DNA of 14,180 nucleotides from NCBI GenBank assembly GCA_003248845.1, contig QFPD01000014.1:1-14180 (forward strand), read 5' to 3'. Below the pieces are notes generated by a model that had not been told where the DNA came from, did no database searches, and saw only the letters and a list, made by a program, of their open reading frames with translations. The translations under genes and the position numbers were made by a program. The DNA comes from Microbacterium sp. (lineage in GTDB: Bacteria > Actinomycetota > Actinomycetes > Actinomycetales > Microbacteriaceae). Shown here one piece after another: positions 7,342 through 13,689 of the stretch (within the stretch, counting starts at the first letter, position 1; each line of letters starts with the position of its first letter).

Positions 7342-8982
7342 CTACTGCACAGTGACGAGGATGCGCTGCCAGCCCGTCGATCCGTCCGGAGCGATCGGAG
7401 CGCGCTCTTCGGTCTGCATCGTTCCCTGTTTGTCGAATGCGCGCACTGCGATGTAGTGCGTTCCGGGCGCGGCATCCCACTCGACGAACCACTGCACCCA
7501 CGTGGAGTCGTTGATCGGCGACGACAGCGTCGCGGGCTGCCACCCGGCATCGTCGATGTTGACTTCCACGCGATCCACGCCCACCGGCTGCGCCCAGGCG
7601 ACGCCGGCCACTGCGACCTTCCCCGGCGTCACGGGTGCGCCCGACGTCGGCGTGTCGATGCGCGAAGAGAGCTTGATCGGCGCCTTCGCGCTGTATCCGC
7701 GGGGCGTCCAGTACGCCTCGTCGGCGGCGAACGTCGTGACTTTCAATTCGGTGAGCCACTTGGTCGCCGACACGTATCCGTACAGGCCCGGTACGACCAT
7801 GCGGACGGGGAAACCGTGCTCGAGAGGAAGCGGCTCGCCGTTCATCCCCACCGCGAGGATCGCGTCGAGACCGTCGTCGGTGAGCGCCTCGAGAGGCGTG
7901 GATGCCGTGAACCCGTCGACGCTGCGCGAGAGCACCATGTCAGCCCCCGCCTGCGGGCCGGCGAGCGCGAGCACGTCGCGCACCGGCACGCCGAGCCAGA
8001 TCGCGTTTCCGAGAAGGTTCCCCCCCACCTCGTTGGAGACGCAGGTCATGGTGACGGCGTACTCGTCCAGGCCCATCGCGAGCAGATCGTCGAAGCCGAG
8101 TTCGACGCGCTTGTCGACCATGCCGTCGATCACGAGCCGCCACGTGGCCGGGTCGACCTCGGGAACCGTGAGAGCCGTATCGACACGGTAGAAGTCCGCG
8201 TTCGGGGTGATGAGGGGCGAGATGCCCGGGATGTCGAGCTGCGCCCCGTCGGGGATCGTGACCTTCGACCGCGGCGCCGGGAGCGAGAGCGCTTGGCGGA
8301 CGGCCGTGATCGACGACGTCGTGGCGCTGACGATACGAGCACCGACCCCGAGGAGGACGGCGGACACCCCCGCAATCGCCGTTGTGCGGAAGAACGCACG
8401 GCGGTCCATCGCCGGGGGGCGCTTCGGCGCTGCGGGGTTCTCGGGGACCGTCGCGGAGGGCGCCCCGGATGCGAGCGCGACTGAGGCATCCGAAGAGGGC
8501 ACCGCGTCCACTGCCGAGGCATCCTTCCACCTCCGCAGCATGCGGGCGAGGACGGTCAAGACGAACGCACCGGCGACGGCGCCGGCGACCGCGGGAACCG
8601 CAACCAGCACTGTCGCGCCCGCGCGCGTGACGATCGCCGCGACGGAGAGGACGCCGGCGAGGGCGAGGGCGACCACGCCGAGAGGAGGGCGGAGCGCCTG
8701 CAGGATGCCGGCGATCGACGACGCGATCAGCACCGCGAGAGCGAGGCCGACGAGCAGAGCGATCTTGTCGTACGCGCCGAACGTTGCGATCGCGAACTCT
8801 TTGAACGGCTGCGGCACGATGTCGATGACGAAGCCGCCGACCGCCAGAATCGGGCTCCCGCCGCGACCGAAGACGAGGGCGAGCACCTCCGCGACAGCGA
8901 GAAAGACCGCCGCGCTGACGATCCCCGAGACCATCGCCCACAGCCAGAATCCGACGCCTCGGCGCCTGCGTGCCCCACCCAT
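7342..8982 (-). CDS. Membrane-anchored molybdopterin-dependent oxidoreductase (sulfite-oxidase family)
   Basis: A 546-residue protein in three parts. Residues 1-150 carry about four membrane helices (roughly 12-37, 74-97, 101-118, 123-147; a further hydrophobic stretch near 44-68). Residues 150-192 are a Ala/Ser/Pro-rich linker. MDRRAFFRTTAIAG then begins a twin-arginine-like segment (R194-R195) with a fifth helix (about 201-220). The catalytic domain follows: TMTCVSNEVGGNLLGNAIW with Cys314 the presumed molybdenum ligand, HGFPVRMVVPGLYGY (389-403) and KWLTEL, then a sulfite-oxidase-type dimerisation domain from about 430. Four helices plus the RR-anchor place the catalytic part outside the cell. 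Physiological substrate and electron partner unknown. ATG 8982 has GGAG about 8 bases upstream. Confidence 0.9.
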   Translation of the reverse strand: MGGARRRRGVGFWLWAMVSGIVSAAVFLAVAEVLALVFGRGGSPILAVGGFVIDIVPQPFKEFAIATFGAYDKIALLVGLALAVLIASSIAGILQALRPPLGVVALALAGVLSVAAIVTRAGATVLVAVPAVAGAVAGAFVLTVLARMLRRWKDASAVDAVPSSDASVALASGAPSATVPENPAAPKRPPAMDRRAFFRTTAIAGVSAVLLGVGARIVSATTSSITAVRQALSLPAPRSKVTIPDGAQLDIPGISPLITPNADFYRVDTALTVPEVDPATWRLVIDGMVDKRVELGFDDLLAMGLDEYAVTMTCVSNEVGGNLLGNAIWLGVPVRDVLALAGPQAGADMVLSRSVDGFTASTPLEALTDDGLDAILAVGMNGEPLPLEHGFPVRMVVPGLYGYVSATKWLTELKVTTFAADEAYWTPRGYSAKAPIKLSSRIDTPTSGAPVTPGKVAVAGVAWAQPVGVDRVEVNIDDAGWQPATLSSPINDSTWVQWFVEWDAAPGTHYIAVRAFDKQGTMQTEERAPIAPDGSTGWQRILVTVQ

Positions 8983-9048
8983 ACCGCGACTCCGCTCCGG
9001 CCGGATCTCCCGCCGTCATAGGGCGTTCGGCGCGGGGACGATTTCGGA

Positions 9049-9078
9049 TTGGTCAGCGTCGACGTCGCGGGGCACACT
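9049..9078 (+). promoter_or_regulatory. Putative leaderless promoter for the small gene at 9085
   Basis: TTGGTC (9049-9054), 18-base spacer, CACACT (9073-9078), then 6 bases to the ATG at 9085. This is the -10-to-start spacing of actinobacterial leaderless transcripts, and no ribosome-binding site is visible. The GGAC following the -10 is shared with the ftsB-like and DUF501 starts. Confidence 0.4.
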
Positions 9079-9084
9079 GGACGC

Positions 9085-9378
9085 ATGAGGTACGTGCTCA
9101 TGAACGACTACTCCGCAGCGTGGCCGTTCTGGGGCGGTCGGGACATCGGCCTCTGCGCAGACGACGATCCGCACCTGCCGGCGGAGCTCGCCGCCGAGTG
9201 TCGAGCCTGGGCTGCACGGTTCAACGAGAACTTCGATCATGAGAGCGGCTGGCCCAGTCCGCACATCGCCGCAGAGCACGAAGCGCAAGGTCGACGAATC
9301 TTCGAGCAGGTGCGCCGAGCGCTCCCCGAGCACGAAGTCGTCTTCCGGTATTGGGAGCGGAGCCACCGCGAATCCTGA
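9085..9378 (+). CDS. Hypothetical small soluble protein, 97 aa
   Basis: I do not recognise this protein. It begins MRYVLMNDYSAAWPFWGG, is rich in Trp, Glu, His and Arg, has no membrane segment or signal peptide, and its second half (about residues 60-85) looks like an amphipathic helix (AAEHEAQGRRIFEQVRRAL) followed by a beta-like HEVVFRYWE. Base composition matches the neighbours. ATG 9085 is preferred over an in-frame TTG at 9049 because a promoter-like CACACT lies 6 bases before the ATG. It is divergent from the molybdopterin gene across a 102-base gap. Likely a conserved small cytosolic protein of unknown function in this lineage. Confidence 0.68.
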   Translation: MRYVLMNDYSAAWPFWGGRDIGLCADDDPHLPAELAAECRAWAARFNENFDHESGWPSPHIAAEHEAQGRRIFEQVRRALPEHEVVFRYWERSHRES

Positions 9379-9379
9379 G

Positions 9380-9410
9380 GCCGCGCGAGCAGCCGCACCC
9401 AGCGCGCGGC
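9380..9410. terminator. Possible bidirectional terminator hairpin
   Basis: GCCGCGCG (9380-9387), 15-base loop, CGCGCGGC (9403-9410): an 8-bp perfect GC stem between the small plus-strand gene and the minus-strand tRNA. No T-run on either side, which is common for high-GC actinobacteria. The large loop lowers confidence. Confidence 0.35.
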
Positions 9411-9432
9411 AACGACACGCGGAATCCGTCAG

Positions 9433-9505
9433 TACCCCCGGTGGGACTCGAACCCACACTGAAGCGATTTTAAGTCGCCTGCCTCTGCCATTGGGCTACG
9501 GGGGC
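9433..9505 (-). tRNA. tRNA, anticodon UAA (leucine by anticodon; class I shape)
   Basis: A 73-nt cloverleaf. Acceptor GCCCCCG pairs with CGGGGGT, with a G-U pair at 1-72. The D arm has three Watson-Crick pairs (GCC/GGC) and a GG in the loop. The anticodon stem GGCGA/TCGCT closes the loop CTTAAAA, placing UAA at positions 34-36. The variable loop is only 5 nt (TCAGT). The T arm is GTGGG-TTCGAGT-CCCAC, the discriminator is A73, and CCA is not encoded. UAA reads the leucine codon UUA, yet bacterial leucine tRNAs normally have a long variable arm, so the isotype is uncertain. It lies downstream of ndh on the same strand but is separated by a hairpin and has its own -10-like TAGCCT. Confidence 0.87.
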
Positions 9506-9513
9506 CTGAAGCC

Positions 9514-9519
9514 AGGCTA
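9514..9519 (-). promoter_or_regulatory. Putative -10 element of the tRNA gene
   Basis: Minus-strand TAGCCT ends 8 bases before G1 of the tRNA, so transcription would begin at or one to two bases before the mature 5' end. No strong -35 is visible; the spacer region runs into the ndh terminator. Confidence 0.35.
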
Positions 9520-9535
9520 CCGGGCAGGACGCGAT

Positions 9536-9569
9536 GAACCCCCGCCGTGCGGCGACGCGGCGGGGGTTC
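9536..9569 (-). terminator. Strong hairpin terminator of the ndh transcript
   Basis: GAACCCCCGCCG (9536-9547), a 10-base loop, and CGGCGGGGGTTC (9558-9569): a 12-bp perfect stem starting 20 bases after the ndh stop. There is no U-run after it, as often in actinobacterial terminators. It separates ndh from the tRNA gene. Confidence 0.75.
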
Positions 9570-9588
9570 GATCGGTCTGCGGAGCCGT

Positions 9589-11124
9589 TCAGGACGCGCT
9601 CTTGGCGGGCGCCTTCTTGGCCGGAGCCTTCTTCGCGGGAGCCTTCTCGGCGGTCGGCTCGCTCGCCGCCGGCGCGCCATCCTTCTTCTCCGCGGCGACC
9701 GACTTCGGATCGATCGCGGGCGCAGCAGGAGCGGTCGGCGCTGCCGGAGCGGCGGCGGGGCGCGGACGTGCCGCGAACTCCTCGAAGACGTAGCGGGGGT
9801 TCTGCACCGTCTGCAGCGACACGTTGTCGCGGTCGAGCCAGAAGTTGTGCCACCAGTCGCCGATCACACGCCACTTGCGCTCCCACGACGGCATGGCAAG
9901 GCCGTGGTAGCCGCGGTGCGCGCACCACGCGACGAAGCCCTTGAGCGCGATGTTGCCCGACTGGAACACACCGTTGTAGAGACCGAGGCCAGCCACTGCG
10001 CCCAGGTTGTGGTGGATGTACTCGCGCGGCACCTCGCCGCGCAGCACCGCCACGAGGTTCTTCGCGAGGAGCTTGGCCTGGCGCACGGCGTGCTGGGCGT
10101 TCGGCACGCAGTAGCCGCCGACGCCCTTGCCCGTGAGGTCGGGGACCGCGGCCACATCGCCAGCGGCCCAGGCGCCGTCGACGATCTCTTCGGCGGAGCC
10201 GACGCGCAGGTCCGCGCGTGCACGGATGCGACCGCGCTCCTCGACGGGCAGGTCGCTGCCGCGCACGACGGTCGGGTTCGCCATGACACCCGCGGTCCAG
10301 ACGATCAGGTCGGTGGGAATGATCTCCCCCGTCGACAGTTCGACGTTGCCGTCGACGGCGCCGGTGACCTGCGTGTCGAGGTGCACGTTGGCGCCGCGCT
10401 TGGCGAGGTCCTTCAACACCCACTCGCTCGTCTTGAGCGACACCTCCGGCATGATGCGCCCCATCGCCTCGATGAGGTGGAAGTGCGTGTCTTCGAAACG
10501 GAGCTGCGGGTACAGCTTCAGGAGAGAGGATGCCAGGGCGCGCATCTCGGCGAACACCTCGATGCCCGCGAAACCGCCACCCACGACGACGACCGTCAGC
10601 AGGCGGTCGCGCTCCGGGCCGGCGGGCAGGTTGGCCGCGCGGTCGAAGTTCGTGAGGATGCGGTCACGGACCGCGACGGCCTCTTCGATCGTCTTCAGCC
10701 CGATCGCGTTGTCGGCGATGCCCGGGATGGGGAAGGTACGCGAGACGGCGCCGGCCGTCACGACGATGTGGTCGTAGCTCTCCTGCCACGATTCGCCCTG
10801 CTCGGGGGTGATCGTGGCCGTGCGGTTCGCGTGGTCGATGCCGGTCACCTTCGCCGTGATGACGCGCGTCTTCTTCAAGTGACGGCGGAGCCCCACGACG
10901 GCGTGCCGCGCCTCGATCTCGCCCGCCGCGACCTCGGGGAGGAAGGGTTGGTACGTCATGTACGGCAGCGGGTCGACGATCGTGACCTCGGCCTCACCCT
11001 TACGCAGGTGCTTCTCGAGCTTCCATGCAGTGTAGAAGCCGGCGTATCCGCCACCGACGACGAGGATCTTGGGCACTGCGGTACCGGCGACGGAAACGGC
11101 AGTGCTGGACGCTGTGTGGCTCAC
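9589..11124 (-). CDS. ndh: Type II NADH dehydrogenase (NDH-2) with Lys/Ala-rich C-terminal tail
   Basis: A 511-residue membrane-associated flavoprotein that passes electrons from NADH to quinone without pumping protons. The FAD-binding motif VVGGGYAGFYTAW is at 22-34, the NAD(P)H-binding motif VVVGGGFAGIEVFAE at 179-193, and the second FAD contact AWAAGDVAAVPD at 318-329. The GGYCVPNAQHAVRQAKLLAKN block (336-356) is also typical. Residues 453-511 are an extra low-complexity tail: a Pro/Ala linker, then KAPAKKAPAKKAPAK near the end. Start is GTG 11124, with AGGAG 11 bases upstream; the reading frame remains open upstream but has no NDH homology there. It follows the mycosin gene after 20 bases and is probably co-transcribed with it. 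Confidence 0.94.
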   Translation of the reverse strand: MSHTASSTAVSVAGTAVPKILVVGGGYAGFYTAWKLEKHLRKGEAEVTIVDPLPYMTYQPFLPEVAAGEIEARHAVVGLRRHLKKTRVITAKVTGIDHANRTATITPEQGESWQESYDHIVVTAGAVSRTFPIPGIADNAIGLKTIEEAVAVRDRILTNFDRAANLPAGPERDRLLTVVVVGGGFAGIEVFAEMRALASSLLKLYPQLRFEDTHFHLIEAMGRIMPEVSLKTSEWVLKDLAKRGANVHLDTQVTGAVDGNVELSTGEIIPTDLIVWTAGVMANPTVVRGSDLPVEERGRIRARADLRVGSAEEIVDGAWAAGDVAAVPDLTGKGVGGYCVPNAQHAVRQAKLLAKNLVAVLRGEVPREYIHHNLGAVAGLGLYNGVFQSGNIALKGFVAWCAHRGYHGLAMPSWERKWRVIGDWWHNFWLDRDNVSLQTVQNPRYVFEEFAARPRPAAAPAAPTAPAAPAIDPKSVAAEKKDGAPAASEPTAEKAPAKKAPAKKAPAKSAS

Positions 11125-11144
11125 AGGTGGAAGAACTCCTTGAA

Positions 11145-12506
11145 TCAACGGCTCGGAGGACGTGCGCGCTCCGATCTGATGCGCCGGGCAGCAGCAGTGA
11201 CGCCGAGCGCCACCAGTATAGCGGCCAGCGTGACCCCCACGAGCGGTACCGTCCCGTACCGGAGCGTATCCGCGTTCGGAAGCAGGGGCGAGCTGACCGG
11301 CACGGTATCGGCCGCCGGAAGCTCCGGCAACGGCGCGGCGGATGCCGTGGGCTGCGGCGCCGGGTCGATGTCGGCGCGGCGGTAGAGGCGCACCCACTCG
11401 GCGAGGTCGCCCATCGGATTGGCGTCGACCGAGGCGACATCCGCCGTAACCGCTGCGGAGGCATCGACGAGCCCGTAACCGTACTTCGGATCGGGCCTGG
11501 CAGTCGCTCCGGCCGCAGGGCGCGCAGTGCGGATGATCCGATTGATGACGTTGTTCGCGTCGAGCTCGGGGTGCGCTGCCCGCACCAATGCCGCGATTCC
11601 CGCGACGATCGGCGCGGCGCCGCTCGTGCCGTTCCACTGCACGAGCTGGCCGTCGGCCGAGACCCCGAGGAGTTCCTCGCTCGGCGCGGAGATGCCGATC
11701 GTGATGCCTTGCGTGGACGCCTCTTCGCTCGCCGTGCCGCTGCGCGAGACCCCGCCGACGGTGAGGACGCCCGGGATCGTCGCGGGAGCGCCGACCTCGT
11801 CGGTCCCACTCCCTTTGTTGCCCGCTGCGACGACGACGACGACGTCGTGCGAGAACGCGTAGAGAAACGCGTCGTCCCACGACGGGTCCCAGGTGAGCGT
11901 GTTCGTCGTGAACGACAGATTGATGATGTCGGCGTCGTGATCGACCGCCCACCGGATCGCGTCGGCGACCTGCTGCACGAACGGCACCGAGGACGACGCG
12001 CCGAACCCGATCGAGATCGACAGCAGACTCGCCTCGGGCGCCACGCCGATCATCCCCGTATCGGCACCGGTCCCGCGCGCCGCCGCGAGCGACGCCACCC
12101 AACTACCGTGATTGCCGTCGACCGCACCGACGGGCTTTCTCCCGTCGGACGCGCCGACGCCGGAGAAGTCCGCGCCGCCGGTGACCGCGCCCGAGAACTC
12201 GACGGGCCCGCGTCCGATGCCGGTGTCGATGATGGCGATCGTCTGCCCTTTGCCGCGCGTCGTCGCCCAGGCGCTCCGCACCCCGTACTCGTCGAGCCAG
12301 TACTCAGCGGCTCGGGCAATGTCGCTCCCGGGCGTGGGCGACGGCGTCGGATCGACCGTCGGCACAGCGACCCTCGCCGCGGCGGGGCTGCCGGCGGGTT
12401 CGGATCCGGTCAGCGCGCCCGCGGGCGCGGCACTCATCCCTGCGGCGAGCGCGCCGACGACGAGCGCTGTGGCGATGCGGCGGAAGCCTCGTCGCGGCAT
12501 CCTCAT
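11145..12506 (-). CDS. Mycosin-like S8 serine protease, membrane anchored
   Basis: A 453-residue secreted subtilase. Residues 1-31 form a signal peptide (MRMPRRGFRR, hydrophobic core, APAGA). The catalytic triad is clear: Asp94 in AIIDTGIG, His133 in GNHGSWVAS and Ser295 in GTSGAAPIVAG, with oxyanion Asn230 in AAGNKG. A Pro/Ala-rich stalk (about 380-410) precedes a C-terminal helix (416-440) and a basic tail, so the protease should face outward while anchored. This is the layout of mycosins, the proteases of type VII secretion, but no other such genes are nearby. ATG 12506 has AGGAG 5 bases upstream and overlaps the DUF501 stop (ATGA); a second in-frame ATG is 6 bases further on. Confidence 0.9.
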   Translation of the reverse strand: MRMPRRGFRRIATALVVGALAAGMSAAPAGALTGSEPAGSPAAARVAVPTVDPTPSPTPGSDIARAAEYWLDEYGVRSAWATTRGKGQTIAIIDTGIGRGPVEFSGAVTGGADFSGVGASDGRKPVGAVDGNHGSWVASLAAARGTGADTGMIGVAPEASLLSISIGFGASSSVPFVQQVADAIRWAVDHDADIINLSFTTNTLTWDPSWDDAFLYAFSHDVVVVVAAGNKGSGTDEVGAPATIPGVLTVGGVSRSGTASEEASTQGITIGISAPSEELLGVSADGQLVQWNGTSGAAPIVAGIAALVRAAHPELDANNVINRIIRTARPAAGATARPDPKYGYGLVDASAAVTADVASVDANPMGDLAEWVRLYRRADIDPAPQPTASAAPLPELPAADTVPVSSPLLPNADTLRYGTVPLVGVTLAAILVALGVTAAARRIRSERARPPSR

Positions 12507-13036
12507 GCAGACTCCTGCGGCGGCTCCGCACCGGGGTCGGCGCAGGTGCACCGCTCGGGCGACCACTCAGCGCGCTCGAGGGCGAGATCGCCGATGGGAT
12601 TGACGCCCGCCCCCGCCGCGAGCGCGTGCCCGGCGAGCGCGTGCAGGCACTTCACGCGGGTCGGCATGCCGCCCGCCGAGATGCCGGCGATCTCCTCGAC
12701 CTCGCCGTACACGGCGCGGTCGGAGAGATAGGCGGCGTGGGCACCGGCGTAGGCCTCCGCGACCGCGGCGTCCTCGGCCAGCAGAGCGGCGAACTCGGGC
12801 ATGACGTGACCCGCCTCGAGCGCCGACATGGCCGCCGTCGCTCCGGGATGCGTCAGGTAGTAGAACGTCGGGAACGGCGTGCCGTCGGGGAGCCGCGGCT
12901 CCGTCGCGACGACGGTCGGATTGCCGCACACGCAGCGCGCAGCGATGCCGACGACGCCTCGCATGGGGCGTCCCAGCTGCGCCCGCATGACATCGAGGTC
13001 GCGGTCGGTCGCGGGGCTGAGAGTCGGGTGCGGCAC
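12503..13036 (-). CDS. DUF501 domain-containing protein
   Basis: A 177-residue protein of unknown function from a family common in actinobacteria, usually beside ftsB and eno, as here. Conserved blocks: QLGRPMRGVVGIAARCVCGNPTVV (20-43), PRLPDGTPFPTFYYLTHPGATAAM (48-71, split here as the family core), and AGGMPTRVKCLHALAGHALA (121-140). Five cysteines (35, 37, 130, 163, 165), including two CxC pairs, could bind a metal or disulfide; this is inference. No signal peptide or membrane helix. Start GTG 13036 has no ribosome-binding site but TACGCT lies 7 bases upstream, suggesting a leaderless transcript. Its stop overlaps the mycosin ATG (ATGA). Confidence 0.9.
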   Translation of the reverse strand: MPHPTLSPATDRDLDVMRAQLGRPMRGVVGIAARCVCGNPTVVATEPRLPDGTPFPTFYYLTHPGATAAMSALEAGHVMPEFAALLAEDAAVAEAYAGAHAAYLSDRAVYGEVEEIAGISAGGMPTRVKCLHALAGHALAAGAGVNPIGDLALERAEWSPERCTCADPGAEPPQESA

Positions 13037-13043
13037 GTCGTCC

Positions 13044-13049
13044 AGCGTA
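13044..13049 (-). promoter_or_regulatory. Putative leaderless -10 element for the DUF501 gene
   Basis: Minus-strand TACGCT is followed by 7 bases and the GTG at 13036. It fits TANNNT and shares the CTGGACG context with the start of the ftsB-like gene. No clear -35. Confidence 0.4.
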
Positions 13050-13086
13050 CCGGGACCGCCTGACGGCGAGCTGGATCGGCCGGCGG

Positions 13087-13102
13087 CGTTCGATGTCGAA
13101 CG
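13087..13102. repeat. Perfect palindrome between the ftsB-like gene and DUF501
   Basis: CGTTCGA, 2-base centre, TCGAACG: 7-base perfect arms. It lies 15 bases past the ftsB-like stop and about 38 bases upstream of the DUF501 -10. It could be a weak hairpin terminator or a regulator site. The half-sites are in the opposite order from the actinobacterial LexA box. Confidence 0.45.
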
Positions 13103-13117
13103 AGCGAGGGTGCCGCG

Positions 13118-13660
13118 TCAGCCCGCCGGAACGTCCCCGGCGTCCTCGACCGGTCCGACGGCCGTCTGCGTGAGTCCGGCCCACGTCACGGAGCGGACGA
13201 GCTGCGACATCCAATCGGATCGCGTCTCGGTGACGTCTTCGCTCACCGGCAGCTGGTCGGGCGGGAGCGACGAGGCCGGCAGATCATCGTCGACGAGGTA
13301 CACCACTTCGCCGGGGTACCGGTAGTAGAGCCGCGCGCGCGCCTGCGACGTGACGTACGCGGGGTCGGCCCAGCGCTCCTTCTGCTGCTCGAGCTGCGCA
13401 ACCTGATCCGACGTGAGCTTCACCGACTGCTCGAGCGCGGCGATCTGCTGCCGTTGCGAGACGTAGACACCCACCGTCGGCACGAGCACGAACACCGCCA
13501 GCACGACGAGACCGAGCATGATGCCCGTGAACGCCGTGAATCGGATACCGCCGGCCCACTCCCGCACGTCGACCCGTCGCGTCGCCGAGGATCGGCGCGC
13601 CGGAGCACCGGCACGAGGAGAGGGAGCCGGCGCGTGGCGCGCGGCTCCCTCTCTCGTCAT
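13118..13660 (-). CDS. FtsB/DivIC family septum formation initiator
   Basis: A 180-residue bitopic cell-division protein. It has a basic, Pro/Ala-rich cytoplasmic N-terminus (1-40), one membrane helix (about 42-65), a short coiled coil (about 67-97, SQRQQIAALEQSVKLTSDQV and on), and the family motif WADPAYVTSQARARLYYRYPGEVVY (97-121 region). A 60-residue acidic, likely disordered extracytoplasmic tail follows. The known role of FtsB-like proteins is to bridge FtsL and FtsQ in the divisome. ATG 13660 has no ribosome-binding site but TAGGCT lies 7 bases upstream, fitting leaderless transcription. Position next to eno and DUF501 is the conserved actinobacterial order. Confidence 0.92.
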   Translation of the reverse strand: MTREGAARHAPAPSPRAGAPARRSSATRRVDVREWAGGIRFTAFTGIMLGLVVLAVFVLVPTVGVYVSQRQQIAALEQSVKLTSDQVAQLEQQKERWADPAYVTSQARARLYYRYPGEVVYLVDDDLPASSLPPDQLPVSEDVTETRSDWMSQLVRSVTWAGLTQTAVGPVEDAGDVPAG

Positions 13661-13667
13661 GCCGTCC

Positions 13668-13673
13668 AGCCTA
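13668..13673 (-). promoter_or_regulatory. Putative leaderless -10 element for the ftsB-like gene
   Basis: Minus-strand TAGGCT, then 7 bases, then the ATG at 13660. It lies just beyond the 19-bp repeat array downstream of eno, so the division gene may be transcribed separately from eno. No clear -35. Confidence 0.45.
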
Positions 13674-13689
13674 AGCGGCGGACGCGCGA

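Noticed and set aside
5248..8484. A 1078-codon open frame on the plus strand
   Set aside because: It runs antisense to the MpaB-like, TetR and molybdopterin genes and overlaps the reductase in another frame. The translation is Arg/Gly/Asp-rich low-information sequence. Long antisense frames are expected at this GC content.
9049..9084. TTG at 9049 as the start of the small plus-strand gene
   Set aside because: The bases fit a -35 element better, and the ATG at 9085 has the leaderless -10 spacing.
9433..9505. A lysine tRNA, because of CTT in the anticodon loop
   Set aside because: The stem GGCGA/TCGCT fixes a 7-base loop CTTAAAA with T33 before the anticodon, so positions 34-36 are UAA, not CUU or UUU.
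11125..12102. An N-terminal extension of about 326 residues on NDH-2, suggesting a fusion
   Set aside because: The frame is merely open through the mycosin gene in a different frame on the same strand. The extension is Arg-rich with no domain, and the GTG at 11124 has a ribosome-binding site.
11145..12506. A type VII secretion locus
   Set aside because: Only the mycosin-like protease is present; there is no EccC-type ATPase, WXG100 protein or other Ecc component in the window.
12507..12566. An earlier start for the mycosin-like protease
   Set aside because: It would put 20 residues before the signal peptide and deepen the overlap with DUF501. The ATG at 12506 has AGGAG at 5 bases.
13087..13102. 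A LexA (SOS) box
   Set aside because: The actinobacterial box has CGAAC first and GTTCG second with a 4-base centre. Here the half-sites are in the reverse order with a 2-base centre.
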